DNA from: Oscillospiraceae bacterium
GTDB lineage: Bacteria > Bacillota > Clostridia > Oscillospirales > Oscillospiraceae
Length of the DNA stretch: 54,337 bases
Assembly (NCBI GenBank): GCA_017624715.1
Contig: JAGAMN010000022.1
Location: forward strand, 1 to 54,337
Direction: 5' to 3'
Positions within the stretch are counted from its first letter, which is position 1. Each line of letters opens with the position of its first letter. The notes under the pieces were generated by a model, which saw nothing but the letters and a program-made list of their open reading frames with translations, was not told the DNA's origin and searched no databases. The translations under genes and the position numbers were made by a program. Positions 23,323 through 30,589 of the stretch are shown in pieces.

Positions 23323-24117
23323 ATGGATTTTAAGGTTTTATGTGTCGGCGATGTGGTAGGCAACCCGGGTATGGATCGGGTACGCCGCAGTCTGCGGTAT
23401 CTCAAGCGGAAAACAAATGCGGATTTTGTCATCGTCAACGGTGAGAATGCGGCCGTTGTGGGCATTACCCCGGATCAGGCAGAGGACATCTTTGATGCCG
23501 GTGCAGATGTAATCACTCTGGGCAATCACAGCTTTCAGAAGCGAGAGATCGTGCCTTACCTGGAAGACAACAGCAGAGTCCTGCGGCCTGCAAATTACGC
23601 CCCACAGACCCCGGGAAATGGTGTCGGCATCTATGACACCAAGGCCGGTGCTGTGGCGGTTGTGGATCTGATCGGTCGGTGTAATATGGACTACGGCCCG
23701 GATAATCCGTTTTTGCAGATAGAAAAGATTCTGAAGGACATTTCTGCCAAGATCGTTCTTGTCGAGATTCATGCGGAGGCTACCTCAGAAAAGCTGGCTA
23801 TGGGCTATATGCTGGACGGACGGGTCAGTGCCGTGTGGGGCACCCACACCCATGTACCCACCGCCGATACCCGGATTTTGCCCCAGGGTACGGGCTATGT
23901 GACGGATCTTGGCATGACCGGCCCCCGGGACAGTGTTTTGGGTATTCGACCGGATCTTTCCATTGCGAAATTCCGTGGGGATCTGCCTCAGCGGTATCAA
24001 TGGGCCAACGGACCGACGAAAATGGAGGCCGTCCTCTTTACGATTGACACAGCCACGGGGCTGTGCAAGCAAGCAGAAAGGGTGGATTTAATCGATGAAG
24101 ATTCTGCACAGCGCTGA
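23323..24117 (+). CDS. ymdB: YmdB family metallophosphoesterase
   Basis: Protein of 264 residues of the TIGR00282 family; Bacillus YmdB is a 2',3'-cyclic-nucleotide phosphodiesterase that affects biofilm and nanotube formation. Metal-binding motifs: VGDVVGNPG near residue 8-16, NGEN, LGNHSF, EIHAEATSEK, WGTHTHVPTADTRILP and TDLGMTGP. First of four overlapping genes, 27 bp after the AraC gene; it overlaps the next gene by 23 bp. Confidence 0.93.
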   Translation: MDFKVLCVGDVVGNPGMDRVRRSLRYLKRKTNADFVIVNGENAAVVGITPDQAEDIFDAGADVITLGNHSFQKREIVPYLEDNSRVLRPANYAPQTPGNGVGIYDTKAGAVAVVDLIGRCNMDYGPDNPFLQIEKILKDISAKIVLVEIHAEATSEKLAMGYMLDGRVSAVWGTHTHVPTADTRILPQGTGYVTDLGMTGPRDSVLGIRPDLSIAKFRGDLPQRYQWANGPTKMEAVLFTIDTATGLCKQAERVDLIDEDSAQR

Positions 24118-25165
24118 CTGGCATTTGGATTCTCCTCTGGTAGGAAGAAGCGAAGAACACTCCCAATACCTGCGCCGGGAACTGCTGATGATCCCGGAGC
24201 GGATCGCGGCTATGTGTCGCAGCGAGGGTTGCGATCTGCTGCTGTTGGCAGGCGATCTATTTGACGGCAGTTATACCCAGGAGAGTTTTCATGCCGTAAG
24301 CAAAGCTCTGGGTGAGCTGGATATCCCGGTATACATTGCCCCGGGAAATCATGATTTTTGTGTACCGAGCAGCCCTTATTTGGCGGAGATTTGGCCGGAA
24401 AATGTACATATTTTCAAGAGCCAGGCAATCGAAGAAATCGACATCCCGGAGCAAGACTGCAAGCTCTATGGCGCAGGTTTTACTGCCATGGACTGCCCCG
24501 GATTGCTGAAGAATTTCCGAGCAGAGGGTTTGCAGCGGTGGCACATCGGTTTGCTTCACGGCGATCCCATGCAGGCCTCCTCCCCCTACTGCCCCATCAC
24601 CAGCCAGCAGGTTCGGGAAAGCGGACTTTCCTATCTGGCTCTGGGGCACATTCATAAGGGCGGCAGTTTCCGCGCCGGGGACACCCTCTGCGCATGGCCC
24701 GGCTGCCCTATGGGACGGGGCTATGACGAGCCGGGCATTAAGGGTGCGCTGTTGGTGACTTTGGACGAGGGTGTAACTGCCCAATTCTTGCCCATGAATA
24801 CCCCCCGTTTTTTTGACGAAACTTTGGATGCCGGCGAAGACCCGACAGAGGCCATTGCCAACCTGCTGCCCCCTGTGGAAACCCAAGATGCTTACCGGGT
24901 GACATTTACGGGTTATGCAGCTCCTATTGACCTTGCTGCAATTGCTGCCCAGTATCCCCACATCCCCTATTTGGATCTGCGGGATCGGACAATGCCGGAG
25001 GTGGATCTGTGGAGCAGTATTGACGAAGATTCCCTGGAGGGTATGTTCTTCAAGGCGCTCCACAACGGACTGGACACCGACAGCGAAAAATTGCAGCGGC
25101 AGCTGAAGCTGGCCGCGAAAATTTCCCGGCAGATTCTGGACGGACAGGAGGTGGTTCTGCCGTGA
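24095..25165 (+). CDS. SbcD-like metallophosphoesterase (YhaO type)
   Basis: DNA repair-type exonuclease subunit of 356 residues. Calcineurin-fold motifs: HSADWHLDSPL (D8, H10), LLAGDLFDG, APGNHDF, LLHGD, ALGHIHKGG. It lies upstream of an SbcC-like ATPase with a 4-bp GTGA overlap, as in Mre11-Rad50 type pairs; length and partner fit the YhaO/YhaN branch. Probably processes DNA ends or hairpins. Confidence 0.88.
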   Translation: MKILHSADWHLDSPLVGRSEEHSQYLRRELLMIPERIAAMCRSEGCDLLLLAGDLFDGSYTQESFHAVSKALGELDIPVYIAPGNHDFCVPSSPYLAEIWPENVHIFKSQAIEEIDIPEQDCKLYGAGFTAMDCPGLLKNFRAEGLQRWHIGLLHGDPMQASSPYCPITSQQVRESGLSYLALGHIHKGGSFRAGDTLCAWPGCPMGRGYDEPGIKGALLVTLDEGVTAQFLPMNTPRFFDETLDAGEDPTEAIANLLPPVETQDAYRVTFTGYAAPIDLAAIAAQYPHIPYLDLRDRTMPEVDLWSSIDEDSLEGMFFKALHNGLDTDSEKLQRQLKLAAKISRQILDGQEVVLP

Positions 25166-27306
25166 AGATCTATTCCATGACCGCTACTTTCGGTAAGCTG
25201 GAGCATCAGACGCTGACTTTGAAACCGGGTCTGAACATCATTGAAGCCCCCAATGAATGGGGTAAATCCACCTGGTGCGCATTTTTGGTGAACATGCTTT
25301 ACGGTTTGGACACCCGAGCGAAATCCACCAAGACTTCCCTGGCGGACAAGGATCGCTATGCTCCCTGGTCCGGCGCGCCTATGTCCGGGCGGATTGATTT
25401 GAACTGGAACGGACGGGACATTACCATTCAGCGGCAGACGAAGGGTCGGCTGGTGTTTGGTGAGTTTTCCGCCTATGAAACGGACACCGGTCTTCCTGTG
25501 GAAGAATTGAACAGCACGAACTGCGGCCAAATGCTGCTGGGTGTGGAGCGCAGCGTATTTACCCGGGCGGGCTTTTTAAAGCTGACCGATCTGCCGGTAA
25601 CTCAGGACGATGCCCTGCGCCGCAGACTGAACAGCCTGGTGACCACCGGTGACGAAAGCGGTGCTGGGGACAAGCTGGCCAGCACCCTGCGAGATTTGAA
25701 AAATAAGTGCCGCTACAACAAAACCGGTCTGCTGCCTCAGGCGGAAACGGAGAAAATGCGGCTGGAAAATCAGCTCAGTGAGCTTATTAGCCTGCAGCAG
25801 GAAATTGTACGGTTGAAGCAGCAGTACAGCGAAAAGGAAGTATTCCTTGCAGACCTGCAAAATCACAAAGCCGCACTGCAGCATGCCGCCGCAGAGGACG
25901 ATGCACAAAAGGTGACCGATGCGGAGCAGGCGCTGGCGAATGCCACGGCGGATTATGATGCCCTTTCCCAGGTTTGCGACGGTCTGCCGGAACTGGAGAC
26001 GGCGCGAAAGGCTCTGCAGGAGGGCAAGGATTTACAGCAGATGCAGTTGCAGCTGCAAACGGAAAATCAGCAAATGCCTTCCATTCCGGATTCCCCTGCT
26101 GCTCCTACCTGTTTCCGGGAACTGACGCCCCAAGAGGCGGTTGCCCGGGCAAGAGAGGATCGGGAGGAATATATCGCCTTGCAGGCAAGCCGGGTAAAGA
26201 TGAACCGTAAGCTGTGGATTGGTTATGTGCTTGCTGCGATTGTCAGCTTGGCGCTGGGTTTGGCAGGTCTACTGTGGCAGCCGGTGATGTACATGGTTTC
26301 CGGTGCGGTACTGATTGCAGCGGTTATTGGTTTGCTGATTTTCACAAGCCATAAGAACAAGATCTATGTGACCAGAACATCAGCCATTTTTGAAAGATAC
26401 CCCGGTATGGGTGTTGATAAATGGATCGCAGAAGCGGAGAAATATCTGCAGGATCAAGAAAATTATCTCAAGACCGCAGAGTCTGTCAAGGCGCTGCGCA
26501 AGGATCTGGATGAACGCATTCGGGTTCTGGAGGAAAGGATCGCAGCCTATTCCAACGGCGAGGCGCTGAATGTATGCGTGGATCGGTGGAGTCAGATCGT
26601 TGCCAACCGGAATGCATTGGCCATTGCCGAGAAGGAATTGCAGCAGGCACAGCGCCACGCAGCTGCTCTGCGCTCAATGCTGAAGCCTGTGGCAAAGCCC
26701 GAAAGAGAGGATACGCTTACCTATTCCGACAGTCAGACAGACGCTCTGCTGGCATCCATCGCCTTTGATTTGAAACAGTTGCACTTGAAACTGGGTCAGT
26801 ACGAAGGCCGGGCGGAGTCTTTGGGTCAGGAATCGGTGATTCGCACTCAGCTGAAGGCCGTTTCCCGGCGGATCGGGCAGCTGGAGGATACTTACACCGC
26901 TTTGGAATTGGCGCTGACAGCGTTGAACGCTGCTACCACGGAACTGCAACGGCGATTTGCGCCCCGGATTTCCAAGCGGGCCCAGGAGCTATTTGGTCAA
27001 CTCACCGGGCAGCGGTATGACCGACTGGCGCTTAGCTCCGATTTAAGCCTGAATGCCGGCGCCCAGGAAGAGGACACCCTCCGCCCTGCCCAAGTCCGCA
27101 GCGACGGTACGGTGGATCAACTGTATTTGGCTCTGCGGTTGGCTGTTGCCGAGGAGCTGACCCCCGATGCACCCCTGGTGCTGGATGATGCCCTGGTGCG
27201 TTTTGATGACACCCGCCTGGCAGCAGCTATGGATATTCTGCGGACAATTGGAGAAACTAAGCAAGTGATCTTGTTTACCTGTCAGAGCAGAGAAAGTAGG
27301 CTGTAA
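25162..27306 (+). CDS. SbcC/YhaN-like AAA ATPase with membrane segments in the coiled coil
   Basis: ATPase of 714 residues starting at GTG 25162. P-loop IIEAPNEWGKSTWC near the N-terminus, Walker B-like LVLDDALVRFDDTRL near the C-terminus, and long coiled coils between. At about 352-395 two hydrophobic helices (WIGYVLAAIVSLALGLAGLL; VSGAVLIAAVIGLLIF) break the coil, as in Bacillus YhaN, implying membrane association. Probable partner of the SbcD-like nuclease. Confidence 0.87.
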   Translation: MKIYSMTATFGKLEHQTLTLKPGLNIIEAPNEWGKSTWCAFLVNMLYGLDTRAKSTKTSLADKDRYAPWSGAPMSGRIDLNWNGRDITIQRQTKGRLVFGEFSAYETDTGLPVEELNSTNCGQMLLGVERSVFTRAGFLKLTDLPVTQDDALRRRLNSLVTTGDESGAGDKLASTLRDLKNKCRYNKTGLLPQAETEKMRLENQLSELISLQQEIVRLKQQYSEKEVFLADLQNHKAALQHAAAEDDAQKVTDAEQALANATADYDALSQVCDGLPELETARKALQEGKDLQQMQLQLQTENQQMPSIPDSPAAPTCFRELTPQEAVARAREDREEYIALQASRVKMNRKLWIGYVLAAIVSLALGLAGLLWQPVMYMVSGAVLIAAVIGLLIFTSHKNKIYVTRTSAIFERYPGMGVDKWIAEAEKYLQDQENYLKTAESVKALRKDLDERIRVLEERIAAYSNGEALNVCVDRWSQIVANRNALAIAEKELQQAQRHAAALRSMLKPVAKPEREDTLTYSDSQTDALLASIAFDLKQLHLKLGQYEGRAESLGQESVIRTQLKAVSRRIGQLEDTYTALELALTALNAATTELQRRFAPRISKRAQELFGQLTGQRYDRLALSSDLSLNAGAQEEDTLRPAQVRSDGTVDQLYLALRLAVAEELTPDAPLVLDDALVRFDDTRLAAAMDILRTIGETKQVILFTCQSRESRL

Positions 27307-27653
27307 TGTCCGGATGCGGTAATTGCTGCGGCAGCTGCGGAAGCTGCGGTGAAATGATCCTCTCCCCCGGTGAGGTGGATATGCTCCGGAAATTGGGGCA
27401 GATTCCCTTCCTGCCGGCGGTGCGGCGCAGAGACGATCCCACACCCTATTATTTGGAGGACGATGACTATTCTGTAGAGGAATATAGCTTAATTCTCCAA
27501 TGTTTGGAAAAGCGGCAGCTCATCAGTCTGGACTTTGGCAAGCCCCTTTCCGGGACTTACCGGAATGCGGAAGCCCACCATCTGCGGGGCAGTTTTGCCC
27601 TGACAGCAAGAGGTCAACAGGTTTTGGAGCTGATTGAAATCCACGGTATATAA
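27306..27653 (+). CDS. Cys-rich small protein with winged-helix-like body
   Basis: Protein of 115 residues whose start codon overlaps the ATPase stop (TAATG). The N-terminus is Cys/Gly rich (MSGCGNCCGSCGSCGEMIL), suggesting a metal or Fe-S site; the rest (LSPGEVDMLRKLGQIPFLP, SLILQCLEKRQLISLDFGK, SFALTARGQQVLELIEI) looks like a winged-helix fold. No named family is recognised. Translational coupling to ymdB-sbcD-sbcC-like genes suggests a role with that complex. Confidence 0.7.
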   Translation: MSGCGNCCGSCGSCGEMILSPGEVDMLRKLGQIPFLPAVRRRDDPTPYYLEDDDYSVEEYSLILQCLEKRQLISLDFGKPLSGTYRNAEAHHLRGSFALTARGQQVLELIEIHGI

Positions 27654-27669
27654 CCAAGCGCAATATTTT

Positions 27670-27701
27670 GACCCGGTAGAGAAGTTCTCTACCGGGTCTT
27701 A
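27670..27701. terminator. Bidirectional terminator
   Basis: Long stem GACCCGGTAGAGAA / TTCTCTACCGGGTC between the Cys-rich gene and the convergent lipoprotein gene. Confidence 0.8.
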
Positions 27702-27791
27702 TCGTAGGGCGGTGGCTTGACCCACCATGACAAAACGCAACGGCAGCACCATCAAGGCACTGCCGTTAACGATTGGAGAACTTCTTTTTGC

Positions 27792-28634
27792 TCATTCTTC
27801 CGCTTCTGCCCAATGGATATTTACATCTTCATTGAGGCCTTCTGCCCATTTCTCATTCCAATCTGCACTGGGAGCGGACACTCCAAAATAAATATCGGTG
27901 ATGTTGGTATCATAGAACACCCAAGCACCCATCTTTTCAATAGAAGCAGGAATTGTAATGGTTTTAAGACTTGTACAGTTCTCGAAAACTGAACCAGTAA
28001 TTTCCTTTATCTGATTACCAAGCGTAACACTTGCCAGAGAGGTACAGCCTTTAAACGCAGCTGAATAGATATACTCAGTAGCATCGCTAATTACAACTGT
28101 TTTCAGCTTTGTGCAACCTTCAAATGCGCTTACACCTATGGTAACAACGCTTTCTCCAACATTTATGCTCGTAAGAGATATTTGATTTTCAAAGGCATCA
28201 TCAGAAATAAGCGTAACGGTATCGGGAATAATCACAGAAGTAAGCATGTACTCGCTCTTGAACGCGCCATATCCAATCTCAACTACAGGAAGTCCATTAT
28301 AATTCGAGGGGATCACAATGTCGCCACCCTTGTATCCGGGACCAACTCTGTCAACCGCGTACCCCTCCTTGTCGTATGTAAGTTTAAAAACAAGGTCATA
28401 TTCAAAGCTGCAAACATCACATATGCCGTTTTCATCTGCGTCACTATGTTCTACAAGGGCTAATGGCGAAGGGCAGCCACAAGTGTACCTTATGAAGTGA
28501 CCTATATCGTATTGACCATACTCGTAAGTGTGTTCATGAGCATTGTGTGGAGAATTCGTCGATTGACAAGCACAAAGAATTGCTCCGCACATAAGAACGA
28601 AGGTGAAGATTGCAAGTACCTTTTTCATAGCCAT
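27792..28634 (-). CDS. Leucine-rich-repeat (BspA-type) lipoprotein
   Basis: Surface lipoprotein of 280 residues. Signal and lipobox MCGAILCACQ (lipidated Cys near residue 22). A short Cys/His region follows (CGCPSPLALVEHSDADENGI, then CDVC). Five BspA/LRR_5 repeats of about 23 residues run from about 105 to 250 (LTSVIIPDTVTLISDDAFEN, LTSINVGESVVTIGVSAFEG, LKTVVISDATEYIYSAAFKG, and so on). Such proteins bind host or glycan ligands or other surface proteins. AAGGAGG precedes ATG 28634. Upstream 28650-28800 is AT-rich with no gene seen. Confidence 0.88.
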   Translation of the reverse strand: MAMKKVLAIFTFVLMCGAILCACQSTNSPHNAHEHTYEYGQYDIGHFIRYTCGCPSPLALVEHSDADENGICDVCSFEYDLVFKLTYDKEGYAVDRVGPGYKGGDIVIPSNYNGLPVVEIGYGAFKSEYMLTSVIIPDTVTLISDDAFENQISLTSINVGESVVTIGVSAFEGCTKLKTVVISDATEYIYSAAFKGCTSLASVTLGNQIKEITGSVFENCTSLKTITIPASIEKMGAWVFYDTNITDIYFGVSAPSADWNEKWAEGLNEDVNIHWAEAEE

Positions 28635-28808
28635 TGAACCTCCTTGTTCTTTGAATATATTCTCCCTAAATATTATTTATCGAACTGACGGTAACAGCAT
28701 ATCACAATTCCCATAGAAAATCAAGAATTCGGATGTTCCCGGTAACGCTTGTAGTATAAGAACGAAACTTGCGACATAATGGCCATCCAGGAGTGATGCC
28801 CCATAAAA

Positions 28809-28846
28809 ATAGTAGGACGGGAGCAAGCCCCCGCCCTACTTTTTTC
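28809..28846 (-). terminator. Terminator of the OYE-GH31-aconitase X operon
   Basis: Stem AGTAGGACGGG / CCCGCCCTACT with poly-T on the minus strand. Confidence 0.8.
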
Positions 28847-28848
28847 AT

Positions 28849-29298
28849 TTAGTTTTCAACGACAACGGTGCCGTCTTCTTTGATGGTGATGGACATGCCG
28901 TCCTTGACGTAGTTCAGGAACTCGTCACCCAGGCTGTCCACAACGGGCATATTCACGCCCTCCAGCCACACAGATGCCAGAATAGAGCCGGCGGCAGCAA
29001 GAGAGTCGATGGGATTGGAAAACAGCATGCAGGCAGGCTGACGGCCCATGGCGCAGGCGCAGTACAGCACCAGGCCGCCGGTGGTAGAGCCGATGGTCTG
29101 AGGCAGGCACAGAGCCTTGCCCAGCATTTCCTTGCCGTAAAGATCCGGGTTATTCTGGTCACCGCAGGTAGCCTTCTTGTCGCCAAACTGCAGAGCCTTC
29201 TGGAAGGAGGCCAGGGTATTCAGTCCGCCGTGAGAAACCAGCGCAGGAGCGGTCACGGTGCCGGGAGCAACGATGCGTCCTTTAAATTCTTTCATCAT
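28849..29298 (-). CDS. Aconitase X swivel domain (small subunit)
   Basis: Protein of 149 residues of the DUF126/AcnX swivel family. Signatures: GRIVAPGTVTAPALVSHGGL, ALCLPQTIGSTTGGLVLY, CACAMGRQPACMLFSNPIDS. With the large subunit it forms a two-chain aconitase X, a dehydratase family including phosphomevalonate dehydratase (Archaea) and cis-3-hydroxy-L-proline dehydratase (Bacteria). Starts at ATG 29298, overlapping the large-subunit stop (TGATG), so coupled. Ribosome site GGGAGG. Confidence 0.88.
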   Translation of the reverse strand: MMKEFKGRIVAPGTVTAPALVSHGGLNTLASFQKALQFGDKKATCGDQNNPDLYGKEMLGKALCLPQTIGSTTGGLVLYCACAMGRQPACMLFSNPIDSLAAAGSILASVWLEGVNMPVVDSLGDEFLNYVKDGMSITIKEDGTVVVEN

Positions 29299-30572
29299 CA
29301 GTTACCTCCCTTTGTGATTTTTTCCAGGATCTGGGCTTCGGTGTAGTAACGGGCGGTTGTGTAGGTGCGCAGCTTATTGGAGCAAGTGATCACGGGCATT
29401 TTGCCAGCCAGGGGGTTATTCATGTACATCAGCGGGCAAATGTAGCTCAGGATCACGCCGGTGGCCTTCAGCCGCTCAGCATATTCGGTCTGCTCAAAGG
29501 CCTTCTTCACCGCAGGAGCGGTGGTGAAGACCGTGGGGATCTGCACCTTCTTGTTACCGCTGGCCTTCAGGCCCTCCTCCACAGCTTCGGTCCAATTGAT
29601 CAGCTGCTGCAGGCTCATGTGGGGGCAGCCCACGAAGCACAGTTTGGGCTTTGCATCGGGATTCTTCCAAATAACAGGGTAGTTATCCTGCACGCGCTGC
29701 AGCTCTGCATCGTCGATGACATAGACCTGGGCATTTTCCAGCACCAGGCTTTCGCCCAGTTCCTGAGCCTCGGGGGTCAGGCCGGCAATGTGGTACAGAC
29801 CCACAGCACCGTTGCTGGCGGTGGCAGCGCCGAAGTCCTTCAGGTAGGCGCAATTATCGTCGTTGAGTTCCGTGCCCAGCCACTTTTCCATGCCGGTGAT
29901 ATAAGGAACATCCTCCATGACCTTCATGCCAATGGCAGAGCCAAGGAGCTGCGCCTCGGGCTTCTTGGTGGTTTCCACCTTGATGATCCAGCTTGCCTTA
30001 CGGCCTTCATCGGTCAGCAGTCCGAAGTGAGGCACGAAGCCGGCAATAGAGCCCATGATGTCCATGATGCCGGAGTTGCGGTTGCAGCGGGCGCCCAGGA
30101 CGGAGTTGGCATAGACAACAGCGGAGGATTCTGCCCAGCTGAGCACATCGCCCTTCTTGGGCTTGTTGCCAACCTGGTCCAAATAGCAGGCACAGGTAAA
30201 GGCATCCTCGTTCATCAGGCCCAACTCGTTCAGCTGCTTCTCATAGGAGTCTTGCTTGGCATACATAGCCACGTTAAAAATGATATTCTGCAGGAAATTG
30301 GCAGGGACATTCTTATCCAGCGGACGGGGGTCTACGGAGAATTTCTGCCCGGACACCGCACCGGCATCGATGAGCTGCTGCATTAAGTCAAATACAGGGG
30401 TCATCATCTTCAGGCCGAAGGAGGTGACCAGATGATTATACTCGGAGGTCACGGGTACCATCTTGTCAGCACCGAAGGTCTCGCCGTACATCACCAGGGT
30501 CTTCATGACCTTGGCCATAGTCTCGCCTTTGGAGCCGTTCAAAATGGCTTGTTGTTCATCTGTTAAAAACAT
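29298..30572 (-). CDS. Aconitase X catalytic domain (large subunit, DUF521)
   Basis: Protein of 424 residues. DUF521 signatures: MFLTDEQQAILNGSKGETMA, SEYNHLVTSFG, SSAVVYANSVLGARCNRNSG, CFVGCPHMSLQQL with the Cys cluster that binds Fe or Fe-S, ITCSNKLRTYTTARYY. ATG 30572 follows GGAAAGGAATA and lies 18 bp after the GH31 stop. Substrate is not predictable: neighbours are a glucosidase and a flavoenzyme, not proline or mevalonate genes. Confidence 0.88.
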   Translation of the reverse strand: MFLTDEQQAILNGSKGETMAKVMKTLVMYGETFGADKMVPVTSEYNHLVTSFGLKMMTPVFDLMQQLIDAGAVSGQKFSVDPRPLDKNVPANFLQNIIFNVAMYAKQDSYEKQLNELGLMNEDAFTCACYLDQVGNKPKKGDVLSWAESSAVVYANSVLGARCNRNSGIMDIMGSIAGFVPHFGLLTDEGRKASWIIKVETTKKPEAQLLGSAIGMKVMEDVPYITGMEKWLGTELNDDNCAYLKDFGAATASNGAVGLYHIAGLTPEAQELGESLVLENAQVYVIDDAELQRVQDNYPVIWKNPDAKPKLCFVGCPHMSLQQLINWTEAVEEGLKASGNKKVQIPTVFTTAPAVKKAFEQTEYAERLKATGVILSYICPLMYMNNPLAGKMPVITCSNKLRTYTTARYYTEAQILEKITKGGN

Positions 30573-30589
30573 ATTCTTATTCCTTTCCG

